Below are positions 56,267 through 64,000 of a stretch of 64,000 nucleotides of DNA, one piece after another. The notes under the pieces are model-generated. The model worked only from the letters and a program-made list of their open reading frames with translations, ran no database searches and had not been told where the DNA came from. The DNA is taken from assembly GCF_001591445.1 (NCBI RefSeq), contig NZ_BCUX01000009.1:124001-188000 (forward strand), given 5' to 3'. Position 1 is the stretch's first letter, and every line of letters starts with the position of its first letter. The position numbers and the translations under genes are program-made. This DNA is from Neobacillus drentensis NBRC 102427 (GTDB lineage Bacteria > Bacillota > Bacilli > Bacillales > Cytobacillaceae).

Positions 56267-56569
56267 ATGGACATCGTAATCAGCAAGTCAGCATTACAAT
56301 GGTTTAAAAACGAGGTAGAGTTAAAAGCAGGAGATAAAGTAAAATTTTATCCAAAGGTTTATGGAAACAGCCCCGTGCAAGAAGGTTTTTCACTCGGCTT
56401 TACTGTAGATAATGAGCCTATCGATATCATTACTAAATTCGAAGCAGAGGGCATGTGGTTTTATATTGAAGAAAGGGACTTGTGGTTTTTTAATGGCCAC
56501 GATTTACACGTTGGCTACAATGAAGAAATAGATGAGGTAGAATATAGCTACACAAAGCATGAAGAGTAA
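56267..56569 (+). CDS. HesB/YneR family protein
   Basis: Protein of 100 aa resembling B. subtilis YneR of the HesB/IscA-like fold: ISKSALQWFKNEVELKAGD at the start and YGNSPVQEGFSLGFTVDN in the middle. The conserved Cys residues of true A-type Fe-S carriers are absent, so it is probably not an Fe-S carrier. AAAGGTGAG precedes ATG 56267. It is a plus-strand gene inserted between gerE and ysmB, with its own terminator. Confidence 0.8.
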   Translation: MDIVISKSALQWFKNEVELKAGDKVKFYPKVYGNSPVQEGFSLGFTVDNEPIDIITKFEAEGMWFYIEERDLWFFNGHDLHVGYNEEIDEVEYSYTKHEE

Positions 56570-56629
56570 AAAACATTTATGATATTTTATTCGCTATTTC
56601 TTATAGTAATTACTTATGTAGTCAATATT

Positions 56630-56664
56630 AAACCGGCCTCCCCAAAAGGATGCCGGTCTTTTTT
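56630..56664 (+). terminator. Terminator between the HesB-like gene and gerE
   Basis: Stem ACCGGC / GCCGGT, loop about 14 nt, followed by CTTTTTT on the plus strand. It overlaps the gerE stop and may act for both convergent genes. Confidence 0.75.
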
Positions 56665-56887
56665 AAAGTTCTAGCTCTCCCATTCGAAGGAGCTCTACAA
56701 CTGCTTGTGAACGCCCTTTGACACCAAGCTTTTGCATGGCATTTGAAATGTGATTCCGAACCGTTTTTTCGCTTATAAATAAATCACCAGCGATTTCTTT
56801 CGTTGTTTTGTCTTGTACTAATAACTCGAATACTTCTCTTTCTCGTTTGGTGAGTAACGGTTTATGATTATATACATTCTCCTTCAA
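56663..56887 (-). CDS. gerE: Late mother-cell transcription factor GerE
   Basis: Protein of 74 aa made only of a LuxR-type helix-turn-helix: LTKREREVFELLVQDKTTKEIAGDLFISEKTVRNHISNAMQKLGV. It controls late coat genes with sigmaK. A sigmaK-type promoter lies upstream. Confidence 0.97.
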   Translation of the reverse strand: MKENVYNHKPLLTKREREVFELLVQDKTTKEIAGDLFISEKTVRNHISNAMQKLGVKGRSQAVVELLRMGELEL

Positions 56888-56950
56888 GTACTGTAACCCT
56901 CCTTGCCTTCGCCAGTTATGAACACGGGGTGGGTATATATTTAGTCAACA

Positions 56951-56978
56951 TATCTTATGTGAACAGCACGAATGTAGT
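56951..56978 (-). promoter_or_regulatory. SigmaK promoter of gerE
   Basis: -10 CATAAGATA (56951-56959) matches CATANNNTA exactly, with AC 17 nt upstream (56977-56978). It is about 60 nt before gerE. Confidence 0.65.
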
Positions 56979-57011
56979 GACTATAATTACAAACAGATGC
57001 TTTGTTTTTAT

Positions 57012-57042
57012 AAAAAAAACTCCCAATGATTAGGAGTTTTTC
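57012..57042 (-). terminator. Terminator of the sortase gene
   Basis: Stem AAAACTCC / GGAGTTTT followed by T-runs on both strands. The sortase stop codon lies in the loop region. Confidence 0.7.
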
Positions 57043-57611
57043 AGCTTTGCATAAATAATGTATCGTTTTGGAGCATTTCCTAGATAACTAAACGGGTAAC
57101 AGGTTGTTAAAATCAATTCCTCTTTCTCGTGTTGCAGTGTAATAATGCTCGTATCATCTGACTTTACAATTTTGGTATTAATTATTTCGTAGGTATACGA
57201 TCCATAAGGCATTTCCATTTTAAGTGCATCGCCAATCTCTAATTCCCCTAATTTACGAAACACGGTGTCTCGATGCCCGGATAATACTATTTGTCCTCGA
57301 TCACCTGGGTAATACGCACCTTTATAATGACCTACCCCTTTTTCGAGGTCATCGGGATCAGTTCCTTCGACAATGGCTAACTCTGCTTTAATTTTTGGAA
57401 TGGCTAAAAGACCGACTGTTTCACCCATTTCCGGCGGCGGGCTGCTTTTATCCCTCTTTTTAGGGGCCTTTGCAGGCTGATCAGCAATTAGCTCTTTGGC
57501 TTCCTTGAGTGATACATGTGTTTGCGTTTTTACATCTATAAATTGCCAGAGTCCAATACCTACTAAAATTAATCCAGTAAGAATAATTAACAGCGGAAAT
57601 TTAGATTTCAC
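57030..57611 (-). CDS. Class D sortase
   Basis: Membrane transpeptidase of about 193 aa. An N-terminal anchor helix is FPLLIILTGLILVGIGLWQF. The sortase barrel has catalytic His in IVLSGHRDTVFRKLGE (about 112), Cys in LILTTCYPFSYLGN (about 170) and Arg in APKRYIIYA. Start GTG 57611 with GGAAGG nine nt upstream; the upstream part of the frame lacks a start signal. No LPxTG-type substrate is encoded in the window. It occupies the position of ysmA in B. subtilis. Confidence 0.88.
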   Translation of the reverse strand: MKSKFPLLIILTGLILVGIGLWQFIDVKTQTHVSLKEAKELIADQPAKAPKKRDKSSPPPEMGETVGLLAIPKIKAELAIVEGTDPDDLEKGVGHYKGAYYPGDRGQIVLSGHRDTVFRKLGELEIGDALKMEMPYGSYTYEIINTKIVKSDDTSIITLQHEKEELILTTCYPFSYLGNAPKRYIIYAKLKNS

Positions 57612-57653
57612 CAGTAAGTACCTTCCTTTTTTAACGGGCTTTGCATTAATACG

Positions 57654-57683
57654 AGTATACCAAACCACAAATGATAGAACCAA
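57654..57683 (-). promoter_or_regulatory. Candidate promoter of the sortase gene
   Basis: -10 TATACT (57654-57659) and -35 TTGGTT (57678-57683), 18-nt spacer, just after the sdh terminator. Confidence 0.35.
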
Positions 57684-57703
57684 TGCAATTATTCGCCTAT
57701 AAA

Positions 57704-57747
57704 CGACAAAAAACCTTCTTTTCCATAGTAGAAAAGAAGGTTTTTTA
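57704..57747 (-). terminator. Terminator of the sdhCAB operon
   Basis: Stem of 16 bp AAAAAACCTTCTTTTC / GAAAAGAAGGTTTTTT, loop CATAGTA, symmetric T/A runs; 13 nt after sdhB. Confidence 0.9.
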
Positions 57748-57759
57748 GCATCCGCATTA

Positions 57760-58521
57760 CTATGCGTGGTCACTTCCAAAGAAGCTTCTAAATGCTTGAA
57801 TGGTTGTATCGCGGTTCAAGGCTGCAATCGAGGTAGTCAAAGGAATACCTTTCGGGCATGATTGCACACAGTTTTGGGAGTTTCCGCAGCTGGCAAGGCC
57901 GCCTTCACCCATAATCGCTTCAAGGCGTTCTGCTTTATTCATTGCACCAGTTGGATGTGCGTTGAAAAGACGAACCTGAGAAAGTGGCTGTGCACCAATA
58001 AAGTCTGATTTGCTGTTTACGTTCGGGCAAGCCTCAAGGCAAACACCACAGGTCATACATTTTGAAAGCTCATAAGCCCATTGACGCTTGGTTTCAGGCA
58101 TACGTGGTCCAGGACCCAAATCATAGGTACCATCGATAGGAATCCACGCTTTCACTTTCTTTAAGGCATCAAACATTCTGCTTCGGTCAACTTGCAAGTC
58201 ACGAACAACTGGGAATGTCTTCATTGGCGCTAATCGTATCGGCTGCTCCAATTGGTCCACAAGTGCTGAACATGCTTGACGAGGCTTTCCGTTGATGACC
58301 ATGGAACATGCTCCGCAGACTTCTTCAAGACAGTTCATATCCCAAGTAACCGGGCTAGAGGCTTGTCCTTTTGCGTTTAATGGGTTCTTACGGATTTCCA
58401 TTAACGCCGAGATGACATTCATATTCGGACGATAAGGAACCTCAAATTCCTCCACGTAAGAAGTAGTATCTTCGTTATCCTGACGTGAAATAATAAATTT
58501 AACCATTTTAGTTTCAGACAT
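57760..58521 (-). CDS. sdhB: Succinate dehydrogenase iron-sulfur subunit
   Basis: Protein of 253 aa carrying three Fe-S clusters. The [2Fe-2S] ligands are in NCLEEVCGACSMVING ... ACSALV, and the cubane ligands in CMTCGVCLEACP and SCGNSQNCVQSCPKG. It transfers electrons from SdhA to the cytochrome b subunit. Last gene of sdhCAB. Confidence 0.97.
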   Translation of the reverse strand: MSETKMVKFIISRQDNEDTTSYVEEFEVPYRPNMNVISALMEIRKNPLNAKGQASSPVTWDMNCLEEVCGACSMVINGKPRQACSALVDQLEQPIRLAPMKTFPVVRDLQVDRSRMFDALKKVKAWIPIDGTYDLGPGPRMPETKRQWAYELSKCMTCGVCLEACPNVNSKSDFIGAQPLSQVRLFNAHPTGAMNKAERLEAIMGEGGLASCGNSQNCVQSCPKGIPLTTSIAALNRDTTIQAFRSFFGSDHA

Positions 58522-58536
58522 TCTTCCTACTCCCCC

Positions 58537-60285
58537 TTAACTTTTAGCGTAATTTCGTTCACGTGGCTTGATTAATGAGACATCAACATCTTCGTAATGG
58601 AAAGCCGGCGCTGATGAACTGTCAACAAATTTCGCCATTGTCGTTTTTAAGAATTCTTCATCATTACGTTTAGGGAAGTCAGGCTTATAATGAGCACCAC
58701 GGCTCTCATTCCGGTTGTATGCACCAATTGTAATCACACGAGCCAATTGCAGCATGTTTTGCAGTTGACGAGTAAATGCTGCTCCTTGGTTGCTCCATTT
58801 GGATGTATCATTAATGTTAATATTTTGATAACGTTCTAGGAGTTCTTGGATCTTTTCATCTGTCTTTAACAGCCTGTCATTATGGCGAACAACGGTTACG
58901 TTATCCGTCATCCATTCCCCAAGCTCTTTATGAAGAATATAAGCATTTTCAGTTCCATTTAGAGACATAATTGAATTCCACTTGTCTTCTTGTTCTTTGA
59001 CATGACGGTCAAATACAGTAGAAGAAACTGCATCGGAACTCTTTTCTAAGCCTTTGATATATTTAACAACATTAGGACCAACGACCATTCCGCCATAAAT
59101 CGCTGAAAGAAGGGAATTGGCACCTAAACGGTTCGCACCATGTTGTGAATAATCACATTCACCTGCTGCAAATAGACCAGGAATGCTTGTCATTTGGTCA
59201 TAATCCACCCATAGTCCACCCATTGAATAGTGAACAGCAGGGAAGATTTTCATTGGAACTTTACGTGGGTCATCACCCATGAATTTTTCGTAAATTTCAA
59301 TAATACCACCAAGCTTAACATCTAATTCATGTGGATCTTTATGAGAAAGGTCGAGGTAGACCATGTTCTCGCCATTGATTCCAAGTTTTTGATTCACACA
59401 CACATCAAAAATTTCCCGGGTTGCGATATCACGAGGGACAAGGTTTCCGTAGGCTGGATATTTTTCCTCTAAGAAATACCAAGGCTTACCATCTTTATAT
59501 GTCCAAATACGGCCTCCTTCACCACGAGCGGATTCACTCATGAGGCGAAGCTTATCGTCACCAGGAATGGCTGTTGGATGTATTTGAATCATTTCACCGT
59601 TTGCGTAATAAGCACCTTGCTGATACACAATTGATGCTGCTGAACCAGTATTAATAACTGAGTTTGTCGATTTTCCAAAAATAATACCAGGGCCACCAGT
59701 TGCCATGATTACGGCATCACCAGCGAACGATTTAATTTCCATAGTTTTTAAATTTTGAGCAACGATTCCACGACATACACCATCGTCATCAACGACAGAG
59801 CCCAGGAATTCCCAGCCTTCATATTTCGTAACCAAACCTGCTACTTCTTCACGACGAACTTGTTCATCTAATGCATAAAGCAGCTGTTGACCAGTCGTAG
59901 CACCAGCAAATGCTGTCCGGTGGAATTGGGTTCCCCCAAAACGACGGAAGTCTAAGAGTCCTTCAGGTGTCCTGTTAAACATAACTCCCATCCGGTCCAT
60001 TAAGTGAATAATTCCAGGTGCTGCATCACACATCGCTTTTACTGGCGGCTGGTTAGCTAAAAAGTCTCCGCCATACACGGTGTCATCAAAGTGAATATAT
60101 GTTGAATCACCTTCACCTTTTGTATTAACTGCGCCATTAATACCACCCTGTGCACAAACAGAGTGAGAACGTTTAACTGGAACAAGAGAAAATAGCTCAA
60201 CTGGTGTTCCCGTTTCTGCAACCTTAATCGTTGCCATTAAGCCAGCTAAACCACCGCCGACAATAATTATCTTACCTTTACTCAT
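58537..60285 (-). CDS. sdhA: Succinate dehydrogenase flavoprotein subunit
   Basis: FAD enzyme of 582 aa oxidising succinate to fumarate. FAD motif IIVGGGLAGLMATIK, covalent FAD region KRSHSVCAQGGINGA, active-site region RGEGGRIWTYKDG, and HYSMGGLWVDYDQMTSIPGLFAAGECDYSQHGANRLG. Confidence 0.98.
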   Translation of the reverse strand: MSKGKIIIVGGGLAGLMATIKVAETGTPVELFSLVPVKRSHSVCAQGGINGAVNTKGEGDSTYIHFDDTVYGGDFLANQPPVKAMCDAAPGIIHLMDRMGVMFNRTPEGLLDFRRFGGTQFHRTAFAGATTGQQLLYALDEQVRREEVAGLVTKYEGWEFLGSVVDDDGVCRGIVAQNLKTMEIKSFAGDAVIMATGGPGIIFGKSTNSVINTGSAASIVYQQGAYYANGEMIQIHPTAIPGDDKLRLMSESARGEGGRIWTYKDGKPWYFLEEKYPAYGNLVPRDIATREIFDVCVNQKLGINGENMVYLDLSHKDPHELDVKLGGIIEIYEKFMGDDPRKVPMKIFPAVHYSMGGLWVDYDQMTSIPGLFAAGECDYSQHGANRLGANSLLSAIYGGMVVGPNVVKYIKGLEKSSDAVSSTVFDRHVKEQEDKWNSIMSLNGTENAYILHKELGEWMTDNVTVVRHNDRLLKTDEKIQELLERYQNININDTSKWSNQGAAFTRQLQNMLQLARVITIGAYNRNESRGAHYKPDFPKRNDEEFLKTTMAKFVDSSSAPAFHYEDVDVSLIKPRERNYAKS

Positions 60286-60341
60286 TCGTGACTCACTCCC
60301 TTAATCCAAAATCCACTATTTTACGATCAATAATTAATTTG

Positions 60342-60950
60342 TTAGACAAAAGCTAATAATGTCGTTACCCCAACATAAGATAGAGCCAAGAAAATAACAA
60401 TTGTCACGTATGTAGAAATAACTTGAGAACGTGGCGATACAGTGATACCCCAGCTAACTAAGAATGACCATAATCCATTGGCAAAGTGGAAAATAGCTGA
60501 AATAATACCAACCACATAAAATGCAAACATGAATGGGGATGAAAGAATATCTTGCATCATTTGGAAGTTTACTTCATTCCCAAACGCTGCGGCTATCCGT
60601 GTTTCCCATACATGCCAAGTGATAAAGATTAGTGTGATCACACCGGACACACGTTGAAGCAAAAACATCCAGTTTCTAAAAAATCCATATTGGCTTGCAT
60701 TGTTTTTTGCTGTAAAAGCGATATACAGCCCGTAGATTGCATGAAATAAAATTGGCAAATAAATAATTACAGTTTCTAAAACATAGCGAAAAGGAAGATT
60801 TCCCATAAAGTTTGCTGCTTTGTTAAAGGACTCTACCCCATCTGTCGCATAGTGGTTCACCACCAGATGCTGCATTACGAAGATCCCGATCGGAATAACT
60901 CCTAGCAGCGAATGCAATCTCCGATAAACAAACTCTCGATTACCCGCCAT
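60342..60950 (-). CDS. sdhC: Succinate dehydrogenase cytochrome b558 subunit
   Basis: Di-heme membrane anchor of 202 aa with five helices. Candidate heme His residues are in REFVYRRLHSLLGVIPIG, FVMQHLVVNHYAT, LFHAIYGLY and FITWHVWET. Reduces menaquinone. First gene of sdhCAB, with AGGGGG as ribosome-binding site. Confidence 0.97.
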   Translation of the reverse strand: MAGNREFVYRRLHSLLGVIPIGIFVMQHLVVNHYATDGVESFNKAANFMGNLPFRYVLETVIIYLPILFHAIYGLYIAFTAKNNASQYGFFRNWMFLLQRVSGVITLIFITWHVWETRIAAAFGNEVNFQMMQDILSSPFMFAFYVVGIISAIFHFANGLWSFLVSWGITVSPRSQVISTYVTIVIFLALSYVGVTTLLAFV

Positions 60951-61243
60951 AAATTTACCCCCCTATAATGTTTAAAAAAAATGATGTTCAGTTTCTATCA
61001 AATTTAATCCCCTTATTAGGAAACCTAGCACCACTGTGACAATAATGTGACAAGTCCATTTTACTCCCATCCAGAAAGAGCGTCAAGAAAACGTATACAC
61101 AAATCATGCATAAATAATAAAATTTTTTAAATATATTGAAATTATAATAGACTTGTTATTCTTACTAATATCACTGGCTTTATATTAAAAATATACAACT
61201 ATTTACCAAAAAATAACGGTTGTTATATCTTCTAAATTGGGAA

Positions 61244-61258
61244 TTATAATTATCATAG
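61244..61258 (+). promoter_or_regulatory. PerR/Fur-box-like sequence
   Basis: TTATAATTATCATAG matches the PerR box TTATAATNATTATAA at 12 of 14 defined positions; the reverse strand also resembles a Fur 7-1-7 box (TGATAAT first half). It lies about 75 nt before the yslB -35. A chance match is possible in such AT-rich DNA. Confidence 0.3.
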
Positions 61259-61330
61259 AAAACATGGTTAGATATTGCAAAATAACAAAAAAATGATTGA
61301 AATTGAGCCGTTTTATCTAGAAAAACTGTA

Positions 61331-61358
61331 CTGACACTTAATAAAAAGTGTATATAAT
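61331..61358 (+). promoter_or_regulatory. SigmaA promoter of yslB
   Basis: -35 CTGACA (61331-61336), 16-nt spacer, -10 TATAAT (61353-61358), 25 nt before GTG 61384. Confidence 0.65.
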
Positions 61359-61383
61359 AGAAAGATAGAAAGAGGGGAAGCTC

Positions 61384-61830
61384 GTGAAAGATAGTACAGT
61401 TATTGTTGATACGATAAATACCGATGAACCAAGAACCATATCCATTTTTGGATATGAATTAATCAGGGAAATTCTTTTACCTGAGATTTTAGGAAAAGAT
61501 ACACCTGAGATTTTATATTGGGCCGGAAAACGCCTCGCTCGTAAATTTCCGTTAACAGATATTGCGCAAATTATTGATTTTTTCACAAAGGCCTCTTGGG
61601 GTCAGCTTGAAATAAAAAAAGAAAGTAAAACGGAAATCCAATTTGAACTTTTCAGTCCACTGATTGTCTCGCGTGTAAAATCAAAAGCTGAGTACTTTTT
61701 CCAACTCGAGGCTGGGTTCATCGCCCAACAAATCGAACTCCAAAAAGAAGCCATTGCTGAAACCTTTGAACACCCTGTAAAAAAATCAAATATCGTCCTT
61801 TTCACCGTCAAATGGGAAAAAAACTATTAG
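61384..61830 (+). CDS. yslB: YslB, DUF2507 (V4R-like) protein
   Basis: Protein of 148 aa matching B. subtilis YslB in length and position between sdhC and lysC. Recognisable: FGYELIREILLPEILGKDTPEILYWAGKRLARKFP and YFFQLEAGFIAQQIE. The fold resembles the V4R small-ligand domain; function unknown. Start GTG 61384 with AGAGGGG. A shortened dispersed repeat begins at the base after its stop. Confidence 0.88.
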   Translation: MKDSTVIVDTINTDEPRTISIFGYELIREILLPEILGKDTPEILYWAGKRLARKFPLTDIAQIIDFFTKASWGQLEIKKESKTEIQFELFSPLIVSRVKSKAEYFFQLEAGFIAQQIELQKEAIAETFEHPVKKSNIVLFTVKWEKNY

Positions 61831-61880
61831 AAAAGCGCAAGCGCCCTGTTCAGCGGCGTATGGCCTGGAGCTAGACAATT
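61831..61880 (+). repeat. Dispersed repeat, internally deleted copy
   Basis: Keeps AAAAGCGCAAGCGCCCTGTT, CAGCGGCGTATGG and CCTGGAGCTAGACA, that is both ends of the ~148-bp element, without the middle. It starts directly at the yslB stop. Confidence 0.75.
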
Positions 61881-61914
61881 TTCAAAGCTGAAAATTATAT
61901 TCTTATCTTATGAA

Positions 61915-61956
61915 ATGGTGTCAGGCACCGCTCGGGTGCCTGACACCATTTTTTTA
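61915..61956 (+). terminator. Bidirectional terminator of yslB and lysC
   Basis: Perfect 15-bp stem ATGGTGTCAGGCACC / GGTGCCTGACACCAT, loop GCTCG, followed by TTTTTTTA on the plus strand and T-rich DNA on minus. It abuts the lysC stop. Confidence 0.85.
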
Positions 61957-63171
61957 TTGAAGTGACAGTCCAAATGCTTCGTGTAATGCTTCTACTGCTT
62001 TTAGCATATTTTTTTCTTCTACCACGGCTGATACTTTGATTTCGGATGTGCTGACCATTTTGATTTGGATGTTGTCAACAGCGAGTACCTCAAACATTTT
62101 TGCTGCGACTCCAGGGTTGGAAACCATTCCAGAGCCGACAATCGATACCTTGGCTAATTTATTTTCCGCGTCAATCTGCTCATAACCAAGCTCTGTTTTA
62201 TTGTCTTCTAGTACCTTCAATGTCTCTAGTAAATCATTCGTATGGATTGAGAACGATAAATTAGCAGTATCACCCTCGGTTGTACTTTGGATAATAATAT
62301 CAACATTCAGATGATTTTCGGCTAGTGTAGTAAAAATAGTTGAAAGACTTGTTAATGAATTGGCCAAGCCTAATACTGTTACTTTCGTTATTTCATCTTC
62401 AAATGCGACACCGCGGACTACTAGGTTTTGTTCCATTGCTGCTTCCTCCTCAATAACTGTTCCTTCTATTTTCTCCATGCTTGAGCGAACCTCAAGTCGA
62501 ACTTGATAGTTTTTCGCAAATTCCACCGCTCGTGGATGAAGCACACCGGCGCCTAAATTAGCTAACTCTAGCATTTCATCATACGATACTGATAATAATT
62601 TACGCGCATGCTTGATATACCTTGGGTCAGTTGTAAATACCCCGGTAACATCAGTATAAATATCGCATTTATCTGCCTTTAGGGCCGCCGCTAATGCCAC
62701 GGCTGTCGTATCAGAACCACCGCGGCCAAGGGTCGTAATTTCACCATCCTCCGTGATTCCCTGGAAACCAGCAACAATGACCACCTTGCCAGCCTCGAGC
62801 TGTGTTTCAATGGCAGCAGTTTTTAAATTCGAGATGCGCGCATTTCCATGAACTGGTTCTGTGATAATTCCCGCTTGCCAGCCTGTAAAGGAAACGGCAT
62901 CAAGTCCTTGCTGATTCAAAGCCATCGATAGTAACGAAATAGTTACCTGCTCTCCGGTTGACAATAGCATGTCCATTTCCCGCTTATTCGGCTGTGCAGA
63001 AATTTCCTTTGCTAATCCAACAAGTGTATCTGTCGATTTGCCCATTGCAGAAACGACAACGACCACATTGTTGCCGCGATCTGTTTCCTCTTTTACACAG
63101 GATGCAACATTTAATATTCTTTCTACGTTAGCAACGGAGGTTCCCCCGAACTTTTGAACAATAATCCCCAT
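61954..63171 (-). CDS. lysC: Aspartokinase (lysine-sensitive type II)
   Basis: Enzyme of about 405 aa phosphorylating Asp at the head of the Lys/Met/Thr pathway. IIVQKFGGTSVAN (catalytic KFGG), GRGGSDTTAVALAAAL and two C-terminal ACT domains (VTVLGLANSLTSLSTIF, VSIVGSGMVSNPG). An internal start may give the separate beta subunit (MEQNLVVRGVAF), as in B. subtilis. ATG 63171 with AAGGAGA is the start; a TTG upstream overlaps that site. The lysine riboswitch controls expression. Confidence 0.96.
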   Translation of the reverse strand: MGIIVQKFGGTSVANVERILNVASCVKEETDRGNNVVVVVSAMGKSTDTLVGLAKEISAQPNKREMDMLLSTGEQVTISLLSMALNQQGLDAVSFTGWQAGIITEPVHGNARISNLKTAAIETQLEAGKVVIVAGFQGITEDGEITTLGRGGSDTTAVALAAALKADKCDIYTDVTGVFTTDPRYIKHARKLLSVSYDEMLELANLGAGVLHPRAVEFAKNYQVRLEVRSSMEKIEGTVIEEEAAMEQNLVVRGVAFEDEITKVTVLGLANSLTSLSTIFTTLAENHLNVDIIIQSTTEGDTANLSFSIHTNDLLETLKVLEDNKTELGYEQIDAENKLAKVSIVGSGMVSNPGVAAKMFEVLAVDNIQIKMVSTSEIKVSAVVEEKNMLKAVEALHEAFGLSLQ

Positions 63172-63221
63172 GTTGGTTTCTCCTTCTTTCAAGTGAATAC
63201 ATTAATTATCCCCTAAAACAT

Positions 63222-63456
63222 AAAAAAGCAATGAGAAGGGCATCTCATTGCTTAAGAAAACGAAAAAAAATTCTCGCGCCTACAATGTAAGATAGCTCTC
63301 CAAGACATTAGTCTTGACAATCCAGCATTTATTCAATACGGGACCAGCAAAGAAAGTTATGAGACCTTCCTTACTTCGGCGAACATCCCCTTTCATGATT
63401 CTTCTCAGAAGCTCATCCTTCTCAGAACCATTACTCTTGAAGCTCGCACCTCTACC
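63222..63456 (-). ncRNA. Lysine riboswitch (L box) with terminator, upstream of lysC
   Basis: Minus strand starts AGAGGTGCGAGCTTCAAG (63442-63453 region). It then carries GGTTCTGAGAAGGATGAGC, GAAAGGGGATGTTCGCCGAA, AAGGAAGG and CTTTGCTGGTCCCG, the lysine-aptamer landmarks. The expression platform ends in the terminator AGCAATGAGA / TCTCATTGCT plus TTTTTT (63222-63252). Lysine binding would end transcription. Confidence 0.95.
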
Positions 63457-63500
63457 TTCACTTTAATACGTAAAAGTGATAGTAAATTAAATTTTCACTT

Positions 63501-63529
63501 ATTATAGCATGTTCTTTTTTTTCTGACAA
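63501..63529 (-). promoter_or_regulatory. SigmaA promoter of the lysine-riboswitch transcript
   Basis: -35 TTGTCA (63524-63529), 17-nt spacer, -10 TATAAT (63501-63506), starting 4 nt after the uvrC stop. Confidence 0.7.
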
Positions 63530-63532
63530 TCA

Positions 63533-64000
63533 CTAAGATTGAAGTTTTTTGATCAATTCTTCGGCAACATTGACAGGAATTCCGATTTTTGTAAATTCCT
63601 CCATACTAGCCTCTTTCATTTTTTTAACGGAGCCAAACTGCTTTAGCAATAACTTTTTCCGTTTATCACCGATTCCAGGTATATCATCGAGCAAGGATTG
63701 AAAAGCCGTTTTTCCACGAAGCTGGCGATGAAAGGTAATCGCAAAGCGATGGACTTCATCTTGAATTCTTTGCAGTAAATAAAACTCTTGACTGTTACGG
63801 CCAAGTGGAACAATTCCTAATGGATTGCCATACAGCAATTGTGAGGTACGGTGTTTTTCGTCCTTCACAAGTCCCGACAGCGGGATATCTAAGCCTAATT
63901 CATTTTCCAAAACGTCTCTCACTGCTTCGACATGGCCTTTACCGCCATCGATGATGATTAAATCAGGAAGGGGGAGCTCTTCTTTTAAGGCACGTGAATA
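63533..64000 (-). CDS. uvrC: UvrABC nuclease subunit C, C-terminal part (cut by window edge)
   Basis: The last 155 codons of UvrC; the N-terminus is outside the window. Visible: the RNase H-like 5'-incision domain ([40 protein letters not shown]) and the C-terminal helix-hairpin-helix DNA-binding pair ([20 protein letters not shown]). Nucleotide excision repair. It lies next to lysC as in B. subtilis. Confidence 0.96.
   Translation of the reverse strand, partial: YSRALKEELPLPDLIIIDGGKGHVEAVRDVLENELGLDIPLSGLVKDEKHRTSQLLYGNPLGIVPLGRNSQEFYLLQRIQDEVHRFAITFHRQLRGKTAFQSLLDDIPGIGDKRKKLLLKQFGSVKKMKEASMEEFTKIGIPVNVAEELIKKLQS

Larger units (their letters stand above)
60951..61383. other. 433-bp divergent spacer between sdhC and yslB
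   Basis: AT-rich spacer with the yslB promoter, a PerR/Fur-like box and a weak sdhC promoter candidate (-35 TTGTCA 61037-61042, -10 TAATAA 61013-61018, 18-nt spacer). The TTGTCA is duplicated 11 bp away (61048-61053). No ORF, array or stable hairpin was seen. Confidence 0.5.

Noticed and set aside
57612..57779. N-terminal extension of the sortase (56 more residues)
   Set aside because: The extended frame runs through the sdh terminator and candidate promoter and has no start signal. GTG 57611 has a ribosome-binding site and gives a normal single-anchor sortase.
63227..63252. Independent terminator after lysC
   Set aside because: The hairpin lies upstream of lysC and is the expression platform of the lysine riboswitch.

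Overview
The window is a stretch of a low-GC, endospore-forming Bacillaceae chromosome. Gene order follows the Bacillus subtilis rpmA-to-uvrC block almost step by step: rpmA/prp/rplU, spoIVFB-spoIVFA, minD-minC, mreD-mreC-mreB, radC-maf, spoIIB, comC, folC, valS, ysxE-spoVID, hemL-B-D-C-X-A, ysxD, engB-lonA-lonB-clpX-tig-ysoA, ysnB-rdgB-rph-gerM-racE-ysmB-gerE, sdhB-sdhA-sdhC, yslB, lysC, uvrC. The dispersed repeats and gene content resemble Neobacillus or related environmental Bacillus; that genus guess is inference. Nearly everything is on the minus strand. The plus-strand genes are a 63-aa membrane protein at 30409, ysxD, a HesB-like gene at 56267 and yslB.

Region by region. 1-8.8 kb: ribosomal proteins L27/L21 with the L27-processing protease, an RNase E/G absent from this spot in B. 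subtilis, the SpoIVFA/FB pro-sigmaK protease pair, and division-site (MinCD) and cell-shape (MreBCD) genes. 8.9-11.6 kb: radC, maf, spoIIB. 11.7-23.8 kb: a complete type IV pilus operon (three pilin-like proteins, an acidic membrane protein, a VanW/G5-like protein, PilB, PilT, PilC, major pilin, prepilin peptidase, PilM, PilN, PilO). It occupies the place where B. subtilis has only comC. 24-30.3 kb: a GAF-GGDEF diguanylate cyclase, folC, and valS behind a T-box leader. 30.4-40 kb: spore-coat genes ysxE and spoVID and the heme operon hemAXCDBL. 40-50 kb: engB, the Lon, ClpX and trigger-factor proteostasis genes, and ysoA. 50-51.4 kb: the most unusual locus, a tRNA-Arg(UCU) gene interrupted in its anticodon by a group I intron of about 289 nt. 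Beside it lies a PD-(D/E)XK endonuclease-like ORF whose 3' end merges into a second, decayed copy of the intron's 3' half. 51.5-64 kb: ysnB-rdgB-rph, gerM, racE, ysmB, gerE, a class D sortase in place of ysmA, succinate dehydrogenase, yslB, aspartokinase under a lysine riboswitch, and the end of uvrC.

Intergenic DNA is unusually structured. Three spacers (upstream of folC, spoVID and lonB) carry arrays of a short core (consensus near TTCGCYRATA or TTCCGCCAA) repeated every 20-21 bp, two helical turns. A fourth spacer (upstream of ysoA) carries four 52-bp units, each able to form a hairpin. All four lie between transcription units, beyond the upstream terminator or decayed intron and before the next start. 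Separately, a dispersed element of about 148 bp occurs in full or internally deleted form at least four times. In two places it supplies the last Arg codon and stop codon of a conserved gene (minD, mreB).

Functionally the window links growth and division (MinCD, MreBCD, EngB), sporulation (SpoIIB, SpoIVFA/FB, SpoVID, YsxE, LonB, GerE, GerM), surface pili probably tied to c-di-GMP, heme and respiration (hem, sdh) and amino-acid-sensing RNA switches (T-box, lysine riboswitch). All statements rest on reading the sequence; no database search was run.
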